64,000 bases of DNA from Oceanimonas smirnovii ATCC BAA-899 (lineage in GTDB: Bacteria; Pseudomonadota; Gammaproteobacteria; Enterobacterales; Aeromonadaceae), in contig NZ_KB908459.1 in assembly GCF_000381965.1 (NCBI RefSeq), forward strand, positions 62,001-126,000. The letters are read 5' to 3'. The notes under the pieces were generated by a model that saw only the letters and a program-made list of their open reading frames with translations, was not told where the DNA came from and made no database searches. Numbering within the stretch: position 1 is the first letter of the stretch; each line of letters begins with the position of its first letter. Of this stretch, positions 27,325 through 36,604 are shown one piece after another. The translations under genes were made by a program, and so were the position numbers.

Positions 27325-27423
27325 AATGAACCTGATTAATAACATTGCCGTTTAAGACCATACTCAAACGACAAGATTCGGTGCAGTTTACCGAATTAAG
27401 GCAAAGGGCAGCAAACTCACAGA

Positions 27424-27512
27424 GAAGCTTGAAGCGATCAGCTGGAAGCCGGAAGCTGTTCAGAGCCGCTTGGCGGTTTTTCTTTAACTTCCAGCTTTCA
27501 GCTTCAAGCTTC
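27424..27512. repeat. GAAGC-rich hairpin repeat R2, copy between pssA and pepP
   Basis: Arms of 25 bases (27424-27448 and 27488-27512) pair with about three mismatches. An inner CCGCTTGGCGGTTTTT hairpin lies in the loop. It shares the GAAGCTTGAAGC/GAAGCTGGAAG units with the copy at 25914-25976 and probably acts as terminator for the minus-strand pepP gene. Confidence 0.82.
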
Positions 27513-27517
27513 CGGCT

Positions 27518-29308
27518 TTAAAGCGGGCGTGTCGCCTGCTCGAGCCAGGTGAGGTCTTCGCCTTCCAGCTGCGGGCTGATCTTTTCCCAGACATTCGCGT
27601 GGTAGTCGTTGAGCCATTCGATGTGTTTGGGTTCCAGCCAGGTGCTGTCGATCAGCCGGCGGTCAAAGGGTACCCAGGTGAGGTTTTCAAACTCAAATAC
27701 CGGAATATCGCCGGAGGTGTCGGCGGGTTGTACTACTTCGAGGTTTTCACAGCGAATGCCAAAGGCGTTTTCCCGGTAATAGCCGGGCTCGTTAGACACT
27801 ATCATGCCGGTGGTCAGCGGCACTGTGCTGCCCTTGGGTGAAATGCGCTGAGGACCTTCGTGTACGCTGAGGTAATGGCCCACGCCATGGCCGGTGCCGT
27901 GATCGAAGTTGTAGCCCTGCTGCCACAGCGGCATGCGCGCCAGGGCATCCAGCTGCAGGCCGCCGGTGCCGGCGGGAAAGCGGGCACAGGCCAGATCAAT
28001 ATGGCCGCGCAGCACCAGGGTAAACAGTTTGCGCATCTCGTCATCAGGCTCGCCTACCGCTACGGTGCGGGTAATGTCGGTGGTGCCGTCCAGATACTGG
28101 CCGCCGGAGTCCACCAGATAGATAGCGTCCTGACCCAGCTTTCGCGGCGTGCCGTTGTCATGATGGTAGTGGCACATGGCGGCGTTGGGCCCCAGTGCCG
28201 AAATGGTGCTGAAGCTGGGCTCGACAAAATCGGCATGCTCGGCCCGCAGCGCCAGCAATTTGTCGGCCAGGGTGCCTTCGTCTTCGCGCTCGGGAGCGGG
28301 CTGCTCAAGACGGCGATCCAGCCAGGCCAGAAAGCGGCACACGGCCACGCCGTCGCGCAGGTGAGCGGCACGGCTGCCCTGTACTTCCACCGGGTTTTTG
28401 CAGGCCTTGGGCAGCATGCAGGGATCATCCGCAAACACGATTTTGGCACCGGCCTGCTCCAGCACCAGGCTGCTCCAGGCGTTGGCGGTAGCCGGGTCCA
28501 GCTGCACCCGGGCACCCTTGTTGCCCAGCTTGGTCAGTGCCTGTTCCAGGGCGTTAAAGGGCGCCAGGGTCACGTTATGGCCGCAGTGGGCGGTCAGATC
28601 CAGGCCTTCAAACTTGGCGGGCTCGGCAAATAATTGCACGCTGCCGTCCTTATGCAGCAGGGCAAAGCTTAACACCGCCGGCAGGCAGGGAATATCCCGG
28701 CCGCGAATATTGAGCAGCCAGTTAATGGGCTCGGCCTGAGTGAGTAATTGCGCGTCGATATTGCCGGCAGCCAGTTGTTCGGCAATACGGTTGCGCTTGG
28801 CTTCGCTGTGCTGGCCGCTGTATTCCTGGCTCAGCAACAGGGCCGGGTTAATTGTCGGCTCGGGCCTGTTGTGCCAGTGGCGGTCTACGGGGTTGTGCTT
28901 CACCGGCACCAGCTGCAGGCCGCGGGCGGCCAGTTTCTGCTGGGCGGCATCAAACCAGCTCCGGCTGTGCAGACGCGGATCAAAGCCCACACGAGCACCG
29001 GTATTCAGCTCGCTCAGCACATAGTCGAGCACCGGCTGCTCAATCAGGTGACGATATTCAAACAGGCTGGCATCGCACTGATGGCGCACCTGCACCGTAT
29101 AGCGGCCATCCACAAATACCGCCGCCTTGCGGGCCAGCACCACGGCAGCGCCGGCAGAGCCGGTAAAGCCGGTCAGCCAGTGCAGCCGCTCGGCATAGGG
29201 AGGAATATATTCACCCAGGTGCTCGTCGTCGTGGGGCACAATAAAGGCATCCAGCTGCTGTTGCTGCAGGTCGTGGCGAACACTGGCAAGGCGTTGGGCA
29301 TGAGTCAT
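27518..29308 (-). CDS. pepP: Xaa-Pro aminopeptidase (M24B, aminopeptidase P family)
   Basis: A metallopeptidase of 596 residues that removes N-terminal residues before proline. Two creatinase-like N-terminal domains precede a C-terminal pita-bread domain with metal ligands in VDSGGQYLDGTTDITRT (two Asp), GHGVGHYLSVHEGP (His), SNEPGYY (Glu) and ENLEVV (Glu). The three-domain length resembles eukaryotic XPNPEP1 rather than the shorter E. coli PepP (about 440), so the symbol denotes the family. The start has AAGGAA upstream. It lies 9 bp after a GntR regulator on the same strand and is probably in its operon. Confidence 0.88.
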   Translation of the reverse strand: MTHAQRLASVRHDLQQQQLDAFIVPHDDEHLGEYIPPYAERLHWLTGFTGSAGAAVVLARKAAVFVDGRYTVQVRHQCDASLFEYRHLIEQPVLDYVLSELNTGARVGFDPRLHSRSWFDAAQQKLAARGLQLVPVKHNPVDRHWHNRPEPTINPALLLSQEYSGQHSEAKRNRIAEQLAAGNIDAQLLTQAEPINWLLNIRGRDIPCLPAVLSFALLHKDGSVQLFAEPAKFEGLDLTAHCGHNVTLAPFNALEQALTKLGNKGARVQLDPATANAWSSLVLEQAGAKIVFADDPCMLPKACKNPVEVQGSRAAHLRDGVAVCRFLAWLDRRLEQPAPEREDEGTLADKLLALRAEHADFVEPSFSTISALGPNAAMCHYHHDNGTPRKLGQDAIYLVDSGGQYLDGTTDITRTVAVGEPDDEMRKLFTLVLRGHIDLACARFPAGTGGLQLDALARMPLWQQGYNFDHGTGHGVGHYLSVHEGPQRISPKGSTVPLTTGMIVSNEPGYYRENAFGIRCENLEVVQPADTSGDIPVFEFENLTWVPFDRRLIDSTWLEPKHIEWLNDYHANVWEKISPQLEGEDLTWLEQATRPL

Positions 29309-29317
29309 GGTGATTCC

Positions 29318-29977
29318 TTAACGGGTCTTGAGCAGATGTTTAATGGAATGGCCGGCGGATTCTATATGCTGGCGCAGCAGGGCGGCGGCTTCAAACTTGC
29401 GCCGCTGACGGCACAGGCTTAACAGCTGAGTATGTTCCCGCTCGGCGGTAATAATGCCCTGCTGAGAGTGCAGCAGCTCCAGCTGAATGTAGCGGTCGCA
29501 ACTAAGGTTAATTTGATCTATCAGCGCCAGGGTGCGCGGCCGGTTAGCCGGGCCGTAAAGTGTGGTATGAAAGCGGCGGTTCAGCTCACTCCAGCGTTCA
29601 ATCTGATCGCCGGTTTCCAGAATATGATCAAATTCGGCCAGAATGGTATCGGCCTGACTCAGCTGTTCTTCAGTGAGGTGATCAAAGGCCTGAAACAACA
29701 AGTCGCTTTCCAGCATGGCACGCAGATAGAACAGCTCGTCAATCGCCTCGGCATCAAGCTCGGTCACCACGGCACCGCGGTGAGCCTCAAACTTGACCAG
29801 GCCCTGGGCTTCCAGCTGCATCAGCGCTTCGCGCACCGGAACCCGGCTTACATTCAGCTCCTGAGCCAGGGTGTCCTGGCGCAAAGGAGCGCCGGCCTTG
29901 AACTCGCCTTTGAGAATGCGCGCCCGAAGCGTTTCTACCACCGATTGGGTAAGCGTTTTATAGGGAGCTCGGCTCAT
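29318..29977 (-). CDS. GntR-family regulator with FCD domain
   Basis: A 219-residue FadR-subfamily regulator. The N-terminal winged helix has TLAQELNVSRVPVREALMQLEAQGLV (about 35-60). The helical FCD ligand domain follows, with probable metal/ligand residues in the LNRRFHTTLY and ESAGHSIKHL helices. No Shine-Dalgarno sequence is visible before ATG 29977. Instead a palindrome TCGTATACG-type operator lies 7-16 bp upstream, so binding would also mask translation initiation signals. It is followed by pepP, which it probably controls together with the upstream DMT exporter. The effector is unknown. Confidence 0.87.
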   Translation of the reverse strand: MSRAPYKTLTQSVVETLRARILKGEFKAGAPLRQDTLAQELNVSRVPVREALMQLEAQGLVKFEAHRGAVVTELDAEAIDELFYLRAMLESDLLFQAFDHLTEEQLSQADTILAEFDHILETGDQIERWSELNRRFHTTLYGPANRPRTLALIDQINLSCDRYIQLELLHSQQGIITAEREHTQLLSLCRQRRKFEAAALLRQHIESAGHSIKHLLKTR

Positions 29978-29983
29978 GAAAAA

Positions 29984-29993
29984 TCGTATACGT
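29984..29993. promoter_or_regulatory. GntR/FCD-type operator TCGTATACGT
   Basis: CGTATACG (29985-29992) is a perfect palindrome fitting the FadR-subfamily pattern TnGT-N2-ACnA at nine of ten bases. It lies in the 33-bp gap between the DMT exporter stop and the GntR start, as expected for autoregulation. Confidence 0.6.
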
Positions 29994-30010
29994 TTTTGGT
30001 ATCAGTCACT

Positions 30011-30919
30011 CTACTCTGCCTCTGTATGGTTGGCAAACCGGCGGCGGGGTTGCCATTGCTGAATGAGCAATGCCGTGACTATCATCACCAAACCCACCAG
30101 AGTGGCAGGGTAAATTTGTTCGCCCACCAGCAGCCACAGCAGCAGCAAAGATGCAAAGGGCGAGATAAAGATCAGATTTGAGATACGGGCAGTATTTTCC
30201 GCATAACGCAGGGCCAGCAGCCACATCACAAAGGCAAAGCCCATTTCAAACAAGCCCACATAAATGGCTCCCACCCAGCCCTGCCAGGCGGTAAGGGAAA
30301 AATCCGACAGCCAGGCGGTGGCCAGCACAATCACCGGCAGCCCCAGTAAAAAACTCAGGGTAAGAGTAACCAGCGGCTCGGCCTGGTTGCGGGTATTCAG
30401 TATCCAGTAGCCGGCCCACAGTAAGGTGGAGGCCAGTGCCAGCGCCACCCCCAGCGGGCTGTCAAAGTCCAGGCTGAGCAAATTGCCTTTGGTGGCGATG
30501 ACCATGGCACCCAGGTAGCCAAGCAGTATGGCGATCCAGTCCTGGCGGCGAATGCTCTGCCCCAGAAAGGGCACCGCCAGCAGGGTAAGGGTAATGGCCC
30601 AGGTGTAGTTGAGGGTCTGGGCTTGCTGGGCCGGTAATAGATCATAGGCCTGAAACAGTACCAGATAATACAGCGCCGGATTGATCAGCCCCAGCAGGGC
30701 GTAGTAACCGGGATTCTGTTTAAAGGTGCGGCCCAGCAGATGCAGTTTGCCCTGGCGCACCAGCAGTCCCAGCAGTAACAACAGTGAGCTGAGGGTGGCC
30801 ACCAGCAGCAGCTGGGCCGGTTCAAAGTAACCCAGCGACAGTTTGAAGGCGCTGGCCACGGTAGACCAGCAGGCCACCGCGCCCAGCCCGTATAAATAGG
30901 CTTTTTTCTGATTTTTCAT
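30011..30919 (-). CDS. EamA-family (DMT) metabolite exporter
   Basis: A 302-residue drug/metabolite transporter with ten hydrophobic helices in two EamA repeats. The first begins YLYGLGAVACWSTVASAFKLSLGYF; the second repeat has ALASTLLWAGYWILNTRN. ATG at 30919 is taken because the hydrophobic region starts immediately afterwards; a more distal in-frame start would add 39 hydrophilic residues that overlap the RND gene's end and terminator. It lies upstream of gntR-pepP on the same strand. Substrate unknown, perhaps an amino acid given the peptidase neighbour. Confidence 0.85.
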   Translation of the reverse strand: MKNQKKAYLYGLGAVACWSTVASAFKLSLGYFEPAQLLLVATLSSLLLLLGLLVRQGKLHLLGRTFKQNPGYYALLGLINPALYYLVLFQAYDLLPAQQAQTLNYTWAITLTLLAVPFLGQSIRRQDWIAILLGYLGAMVIATKGNLLSLDFDSPLGVALALASTLLWAGYWILNTRNQAEPLVTLTLSFLLGLPVIVLATAWLSDFSLTAWQGWVGAIYVGLFEMGFAFVMWLLALRYAENTARISNLIFISPFASLLLLWLLVGEQIYPATLVGLVMIVTALLIQQWQPRRRFANHTEAE

Positions 30920-30950
30920 CTCTTTGCCTGTCTTGTTACAGCATTGCTCA

Positions 30951-30978
30951 ATAAAAAGGGCTGCGTGATGCAGCCCTT
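30951..30978 (-). terminator. Rho-independent terminator of the RND operon
   Basis: On the minus strand the stem AAGGGCTGC/GCAGCCCTT (30970-30978 with 30956-30964) is followed by TTTTTAT. It sits just past the RND pump stop at 30996. Confidence 0.9.
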
Positions 30979-30995
30979 GGTTTATTTGAATCAGC

Positions 30996-33900
30996 TTACT
31001 GTTCCGGCAATGCCTTGGGTGCCTGAGTTTCGTCAAACTCCGGCAGCGGCTGATGCCGTGATGCCAGGAAGGTGTAGATCACCGGCAGCACGAACAGGGT
31101 GAACAGTGTACCTATGCTCAGGCCGGACACAATGACGATGCCCATGCCAAAGCGGGAGAAGGCACCGGCACCGGTGGCAAACAGCAGCGGAATCAGGCCC
31201 GCCACCATGGCGGCGGTGGTCATCAGAATGGCGCGCAGACGAATGCGGGCCGCCACCCGAATGGCCTCGGTCCGGCTTCTGCCACGATGCAGCTGCTCTT
31301 CCTTGGCTACTTCACACATCAGAATGCCGTGCTTGGTAATAATGCCCACCAGGGTAATAAGCCCCACCTGAGTGTATATGTTCATGGTGGCCAGACCCCA
31401 GGCCAGCGCCACCAGAGCGCCGGAAATGGCCAGCGGCACAGACACCATGATCACCAGCGGATCGCGCACACTTTCAAACTGGGACGCCAGCACCAGAAAG
31501 ATGATGAACAGCGCCAGCAGGAAGGTCATATACAGCGCATTGCCCTCGGTCACGAACTGGCGGGCAGCGCCCAGATAGTCGTGGTTATAACCGTTAGGCA
31601 GTTCGGCGGTGACGTCCTGCTCCAGAAAACCAATGGCATCACCCATGCTTACTCCGGGCGTGAGTACGGCACCAATGGTGGCCGAGTTCAGCTGGTTATA
31701 GTGGGGCAGGGCGCGAGGCTGAGCTTCCATGGTAATGGATACCAGGTTGGCCAGGGGCACCATGTCGCCGTTATGGGCGCGCACGTAATAGTCCTTGATG
31801 GAGTCCGGATTAAGCCGGTCGGCCCGGGCTACCTGAGGGATCACCTCATAGCTGCGGCCGTCCAGATCCACCCGGTTAACATAACCGTCACTCATCATGG
31901 TGGACAGGGTCAGGGCAATGTCCTGCATGGTCACGCCATAGGCACCGGCCTTGTCTCTGTTAACCTTGATTTTCATGGTGCCCGAGTCAAAGGCCAGGTC
32001 CAGCTCGCTGTAGACGAACAGCGGGCTCTGGCTGACTTTTTTCAGCACCTCGGCGGCCACTTCATACAGGCTTTCAAAGTTGTTGGGGGTGGTCAGCACA
32101 TATTGCACCGGCAAACCGCTGGAGGCACCGGGCAGCTCGGGGAACTCAAAGGCACTGATGGCCACCGCCGGAATGGCCTGCAACGGTGGCGTCAGCCGCT
32201 CAATCACCGCTTTTTGCGCATCCCGCTGACTCCAGGGTTTGAGTACGGCGACTGCCAGGCCCTGGTTGGCGTTGGGCACGCCGGCAATGGTCAGGGAAGT
32301 GGACAGAGCATCGTCATTATTGAGCACTTTCACCGCTTCACGCATATTATTTTCGATGTAATCGAGGTTGGCGGTGTTGGGTGCCTTGGCCATCATCAGA
32401 AAGGCACCCTTGTCTTCGCTCGGCGCCAGCTCGCTGGGAATAAAGCTGAACAGCACCGGCATGGAGCCAAACACCAGCAGGGCAAAGGCGATGACCACCG
32501 GGCGTTTGGCCAGCACCGCATCCAGCATACGGCTGTAGCGGTTGGTCATGCGATCCAGGGTATTCTCCACGCCCCGCTCAAAGCGGTTGGGGTTGTCGTG
32601 GGGCTTGAGCAGCTTGGAACACATCATGGGCGACAGGGTCAGTGCCACTATGCCGGAGATAAATACGGCCCCCGCCAGAGTAAGCGCAAACTCCTTGAAC
32701 AGAGAGCCGGTAATGCCGCTCATCAGCGCAATGGGGGCGTATACCGCCGCCAGGGTGATGGTCATGGTGATCACCGGCACCGCAATTTCCCGGGTGCCAA
32801 GAATAGCAGCCCGATAGGGGGACTCTCCGGCCTTGATGTGGCGGTCGACGTTTTCCACCACCACAATGGCATCATCCACCACCAGGCCGATGGCAAGTAC
32901 CATGGCCAGCAGGGTCATCAGGTTGATACTGAAGCCAAAGGCGCTCATCAGAATGGCCACGCCTATCAGCGACAGCGGTATGGTAATAATGGGGATCAGT
33001 ACGGCGCGCAGCGAGCCCAGGAACAGAGTGATCACCACTACCACGATCAATGAGGCTTCGAGAATGGTTTTTACTACCTCAAAAATGGACTCGTTGATGG
33101 CATCGGTAGCATCGTAGAGCAGTTCCATCTTGATGGTGTCGGGCATATTGCGTTCGAGATCCGGCAGCATATTACGCACGTTTTCAGCCACGCTCAGCGG
33201 GTTGGCCGACGGCGTCGGATCCACACCTATGATCACCGCCGACTGACCATCAGCCAGGGCGCGTACCACATCATGACTCTTTTCCAGCGACACATTAGCC
33301 ACATCGCGCAGGCGCACCACGGCATCGTCCCGGGTTGCTACCACCAGTGACTCCAGCTCCTCGGCAGTTTCTATCTGAGTATTGATGTCGCTGTTATAGA
33401 GCATGTAATAGCCGGTAGACTGGCCGGCGGCTGCCTGGTAGTTGTTGGCCTGCAGCACCGACAGCACCTCGGCAGCGGTCAGCTGCTGAGCCGCCAGGCG
33501 CAGGGGATCAATCCAGATGCGCAGAGCAAACTTGGCACCACCAAACAGGTTGATCTTGGCAACGCCATCCACCGAATAAAACTGTGGCCGCACCACCCGT
33601 TCCAGATAGTCATTGATCTGGGGCGAGTTAAGCTGCTCACTGCTGAAGGAGATATACATAATGGAGGTAGAAGCCCCCGTGGTCATCTCCAGGCTGGGAT
33701 CTTCCGCTTCCCGGGGCAGCTGTGAGCGCACCGAATTGACCCTGGCCAGTATATCGGACAGCGCCGCGTTGGAATCGGTGTTCAGCTTCATCTGTACGGT
33801 AATAACAGACTTGCCGTTACTGCTCGACGACGACATAAAGTCGATGTTGTCGGCCTGGGCAATGGCCTGCTCCAGAGGCTGAGTGATAAACCCCTGTATC

Positions 33901-34073
33901 AGATCAGCACTGGCACCGTAATAGCCGGTGTTCACGGTAATGACGGTGTTGGTCATTTCCGGATATTCTCGCACCTGCATGTTCTGCAGGGACTGCAGCC
34001 CCAGCAGCACGATCAGCAGGCTGATCGAGACGGCCAGTACCGGCCGTTTTATGAAGATATCGGTAAAACGCAT
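30996..34073 (-). CDS. RND-family (HAE1) multidrug efflux permease
   Basis: A 1025-residue inner-membrane proton/drug antiporter of the AcrB/MexB superfamily. It starts MRFTDIFIKRPVLAVSISLLI. TM4 carries the proton-relay aspartates in AIGLVVDDAIVVVENVDRH, and the GALVALAWGLATMNIYTQVG and GIITKHGILMCE segments lie near TM10-11. Two large periplasmic loops are present. It is 12 bp downstream of the adaptor gene and led by a TetR gene. No outer-membrane factor gene is in the operon, so it presumably uses a TolC encoded elsewhere. The order resembles Vibrio vexRAB. Confidence 0.94.
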   Translation of the reverse strand: MRFTDIFIKRPVLAVSISLLIVLLGLQSLQNMQVREYPEMTNTVITVNTGYYGASADLIQGFITQPLEQAIAQADNIDFMSSSSSNGKSVITVQMKLNTDSNAALSDILARVNSVRSQLPREAEDPSLEMTTGASTSIMYISFSSEQLNSPQINDYLERVVRPQFYSVDGVAKINLFGGAKFALRIWIDPLRLAAQQLTAAEVLSVLQANNYQAAAGQSTGYYMLYNSDINTQIETAEELESLVVATRDDAVVRLRDVANVSLEKSHDVVRALADGQSAVIIGVDPTPSANPLSVAENVRNMLPDLERNMPDTIKMELLYDATDAINESIFEVVKTILEASLIVVVVITLFLGSLRAVLIPIITIPLSLIGVAILMSAFGFSINLMTLLAMVLAIGLVVDDAIVVVENVDRHIKAGESPYRAAILGTREIAVPVITMTITLAAVYAPIALMSGITGSLFKEFALTLAGAVFISGIVALTLSPMMCSKLLKPHDNPNRFERGVENTLDRMTNRYSRMLDAVLAKRPVVIAFALLVFGSMPVLFSFIPSELAPSEDKGAFLMMAKAPNTANLDYIENNMREAVKVLNNDDALSTSLTIAGVPNANQGLAVAVLKPWSQRDAQKAVIERLTPPLQAIPAVAISAFEFPELPGASSGLPVQYVLTTPNNFESLYEVAAEVLKKVSQSPLFVYSELDLAFDSGTMKIKVNRDKAGAYGVTMQDIALTLSTMMSDGYVNRVDLDGRSYEVIPQVARADRLNPDSIKDYYVRAHNGDMVPLANLVSITMEAQPRALPHYNQLNSATIGAVLTPGVSMGDAIGFLEQDVTAELPNGYNHDYLGAARQFVTEGNALYMTFLLALFIIFLVLASQFESVRDPLVIMVSVPLAISGALVALAWGLATMNIYTQVGLITLVGIITKHGILMCEVAKEEQLHRGRSRTEAIRVAARIRLRAILMTTAAMVAGLIPLLFATGAGAFSRFGMGIVIVSGLSIGTLFTLFVLPVIYTFLASRHQPLPEFDETQAPKALPEQ

Positions 34074-34085
34074 GGAATTCTCCGC

Positions 34086-35207
34086 TTACAGCAGGGGGGC
34101 CGACTCTGGGGTGTTGAGGGCGTCGCTTTCCACCGGCTTGACCCGGCTGCCGTTAGACAGGCGCACCTGACCCGAAGTGACTATGGTTTCACCGGCTTCC
34201 AGGCCTTTTACCACGCGGGCGTAGTCCTGTTCACGCTCGGCCACTTCCACTACCCGCTGGCTGGCCACTTGCACGGTTTCGCCATCGTCGGTCTGCTCTT
34301 CTTTTACCACATACACGGTCTGGCCGTAGAGGGTGAAGTTAATGGCATGCTGAGGCACCAGAATCTGGTCAGTTTTCACCGGCAGCTGTACATCCAGCTT
34401 GGCAAACATGCCGGAGCGCAGCTTGCCTTCCGGATTGGGAATGCTGGCCTGCACCTGTACTACGCCGGATTCAGGGTTAATTTGTGGCTCAATGGCGGTG
34501 ATTTCACCTTCAAAGGGCGTGTCCGGGTAGGCATCCACCAGAATATTCAGGGTCTGGCCCACCTGAATATCGGCAATGCGGGTCTGAGGAATGGTAAAGC
34601 GAATGCGGAACTGGCTGATATCCTCCAGTCGGGCAATATCGGTGCCGGCATTCAGGTACTGACCCAGAAAGGCGTTACGAATGCCCATTACACCCTGAAA
34701 AGGTGCACGAATGGTACGGCGCTCTATGGTGGCCTTGAGAGAGTCAATTTGCCCCAGCAGTTCCCGGTAGTTGGCGTTTGCCTCATCCAGCTGGCCCTGA
34801 GACACTGAGCCACGCTGGAACAGCTGACGCATACGCTCCAGGTTTGCCTGAACTGCAGGCAGGCGGCCCTCGGCACTGCGCAGGTTGGCTTTCTCTACAT
34901 CGGCATCCAGTTCCAGCAGCACATCACCGGCTTTAACCTGCTGACCCGATTCAAAGTGAATGGCACGGACAATGCCGGCAGACTCGTTGCTGACATTAAT
35001 GCCCTGAATCGGCTCAATAAAGCCGATAGCAGCAATACGAGGAGTCCAGTCTTGTGGTGTTACTTCGGTAACGGTGACAGGAAAGCTGGGCACCGGCATA
35101 TTGGCAAAATACTGGGCCATCATTTTTTGTTTGAACAGGTTAAAACCAATGACGCTGCCAAAGATAAGAATTACCAGCAGCAGCATGGACAGGGTCCACT
35201 TTTTCAT
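34086..35207 (-). CDS. RND efflux periplasmic adaptor subunit
   Basis: A membrane-fusion protein of 373 residues. It has an N-terminal anchor (LSMLLLVILIFGSVIGFNLF), lipoyl halves around VSNESAGIVRAIHFESGQQVKAGDVLLELD and RTIRAPFQGVMGIRNAFLGQ, a short coiled-coil hairpin between them, then beta-barrel and membrane-proximal domains ending VTSGQVRLSNGSRVKPVE. ATG 35207 (MKKWTL) has GGGAG eight bases upstream; the GTG nine bases earlier is too close to that site. It bridges the RND pump to a TolC-type channel and is the middle gene of the tetR-adaptor-pump operon. Confidence 0.93.
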   Translation of the reverse strand: MKKWTLSMLLLVILIFGSVIGFNLFKQKMMAQYFANMPVPSFPVTVTEVTPQDWTPRIAAIGFIEPIQGINVSNESAGIVRAIHFESGQQVKAGDVLLELDADVEKANLRSAEGRLPAVQANLERMRQLFQRGSVSQGQLDEANANYRELLGQIDSLKATIERRTIRAPFQGVMGIRNAFLGQYLNAGTDIARLEDISQFRIRFTIPQTRIADIQVGQTLNILVDAYPDTPFEGEITAIEPQINPESGVVQVQASIPNPEGKLRSGMFAKLDVQLPVKTDQILVPQHAINFTLYGQTVYVVKEEQTDDGETVQVASQRVVEVAEREQDYARVVKGLEAGETIVTSGQVRLSNGSRVKPVESDALNTPESAPLL

Positions 35208-35232
35208 CGAAGTCACTCCCGCGACGTGGTTG

Positions 35233-35799
35233 TTAGCGTTTTAAAATAGCGTTCCAGGCAGCATCCATCAGCTCATCAAAAATAGCATCACTCAGCTGAA
35301 TGCAGCCCCGGGTGTGTTTTTGGGTAAGCAACATCAGGTTTTCCATGGCAAGAAAGCCCAGCAGCTCTGCAGGCAGATCCCGGAACAAGCCGGTTTCACG
35401 GCCGTGTTCAAAAAACTCGAACACCGGCTTGAAGTAACGTTCATCCATGCGTACTTCCTCCTCCCGTGTGAACAGGGGAGACGCTTCATACTGCACACGA
35501 TAGAGCAGGCAGTCGGGGTTGCTCAGCAAATAATGCAGGCAGTTACGCCACAGCACGCGAAATTGCGCCAGGCAAGGCTGTTGCGTGTTCACCCCTTTCA
35601 GCAAGGCCTGGGATACTTCTTGCAGCCGCTCTTCATGCACACAACGCAGCAGGCTTTCTTTATCCTTGAAATAGCGATAAATGGTGCCGGCGGCCACATT
35701 GGCCTCGTTGGCCACCTGCTGCATCGACATGCCCTGAAAACCTTTATGGGCGATCAGGTGTTCCGCTGCATTAAGAATGCGCTCGCGTTTGTTTACCAT
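35233..35799 (-). CDS. TetR-family repressor of the RND operon
   Basis: A 188-residue TetR/AcrR regulator. The N-terminal helix-turn-helix is MSMQQVANEANVAAGTIYRYFKDKESLL (about 24-52). The C-terminal ligand domain has no specific family label. Start at 35799 (MVNKRERIL): the longer open frame to 35844 would run through the operator palindrome at 35831-35846, so the shorter form is preferred. It lies 25 bp upstream of the adaptor gene in the same direction, so the regulator and pump are presumably one self-repressed operon. Confidence 0.9.
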   Translation of the reverse strand: MVNKRERILNAAEHLIAHKGFQGMSMQQVANEANVAAGTIYRYFKDKESLLRCVHEERLQEVSQALLKGVNTQQPCLAQFRVLWRNCLHYLLSNPDCLLYRVQYEASPLFTREEEVRMDERYFKPVFEFFEHGRETGLFRDLPAELLGFLAMENLMLLTQKHTRGCIQLSDAIFDELMDAAWNAILKR

Positions 35800-35830
35800 G
35801 TCTTGCTCATCGTCATTTGAAACCCAGAGT

Positions 35831-35846
35831 GAATGAACGTTCATTC
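35831..35846. promoter_or_regulatory. TetR-type operator
   Basis: GAATGAACGTTCATTC is a perfect 16-bp palindrome 32 bp upstream of the tetR start, of the type bound by AcrR/NalC-like repressors. Confidence 0.78.
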
Positions 35847-35977
35847 CTCTTTTGAGGATTGTAGAGAATTACCGGCTCAAGTCAATTGTCTGCATCAGGC
35901 CTTATCATCACTTTAGTTAAAAAAAGCAGCAATGTGCTGATAAAAGCGACAGGCGTGTCTTGTTAGTAAAAAAGTAC

Positions 35978-36006
35978 TGGACAGGGGCAGGGCTGACGCT
36001 TAGTAT
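35978..36006 (+). promoter_or_regulatory. Promoter of the tRNA operon
   Basis: TGGACA (35978-35983), a 17-bp spacer and TAGTAT (36001-36006) are followed by a GC-rich discriminator TCGCAGCG. This layout is typical of growth-rate and stringently controlled stable RNA promoters. Transcription would begin about 15 bp before the first tRNA. Confidence 0.65.
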
Positions 36007-36026
36007 TCGCAGCGTCCAAATGTAGA

Positions 36027-36103
<77 letters not shown>

Positions 36104-36128
36104 TTCGGTTTTGGACAAGGTAATACTG

Positions 36129-36204
36129 GTGACCGTAGCTCAGTTGGTAGAGTCCTGGATTGTGATTCCAGTTGTCGCGGGTTCGAGCCCCGTCGGTCAC
36201 CCCA
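36129..36204 (+). tRNA. hisR: tRNA-His (anticodon GTG)
   Basis: The acceptor GTGACCG pairs with CGGTCAC, and CCA is encoded. A G at 36128 could be the G-1 residue typical of tRNA-His, pairing with C73. Anticodon loop ATTGTGATT inside a CTGG/CCAG stem; T arm CGGGTTCGAGCCCCG. Confidence 0.95.
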
Positions 36205-36238
36205 GTTTCAGGCCACGGCCTGGAAAGCAGTACACGAT

Positions 36239-36325
36239 GCGAGGGTGGCGGAATTGGTAGACGCGCTAGCTTCAGGTGTTAGTGTCCTTACGGATGTGGG
36301 GGTTCAAGTCCCCCCCTTCGCACCA
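36239..36325 (+). tRNA. leuT: tRNA-Leu (anticodon CAG)
   Basis: An 87-nt class II tRNA with a long variable arm (TGTCCTTACGGATG). Acceptor GCGAGGG/CCTTCGC with one G-U pair; anticodon CAG between CTAGC-type stem strands; encoded CCA. Confidence 0.95.
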
Positions 36326-36344
36326 CTGCTTTCAAACAGTTTAA

Positions 36345-36421
<77 letters not shown>

Positions 36422-36425
36422 AATT

Positions 36426-36452
36426 AACCGACCTCAGGGTCGGTTTTTTTAC
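36426..36452 (+). terminator. Rho-independent terminator of the tRNA operon
   Basis: The stem AACCGACC/GGTCGGTT with loop TCAG is followed by a T run. Confidence 0.9.
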
Positions 36453-36604
36453 GTCTGCAGCACGGCATCGGCATGACGCTGTTTAGCGCATTCGTGTTTT
36501 TCATTTTCCTTTCTTCTGTATACAGTTAGCGCCACACAGGGCGGGACTTGCGCGACAATTAACCATACAATGTGAGCCAGGTCTCTGTAATACACGGCTT
36601 TTTA

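Noticed and set aside
31287-33053. Long plus-strand open frame antisense to the RND pump
   Set aside because: His/Gln/Gly-rich shadow of a conserved minus-strand gene with no ribosome site or recognisable domain. The similar frames at 2288-3295, 23860-24912 and 61027-61854 were rejected for the same reason.
34086-35216. GTG at 35214-35216 as the start of the RND adaptor
   Set aside because: It directly abuts the GGGAG element; the ATG at 35205-35207 has correct spacing and the normal MKKW-type membrane anchor start.
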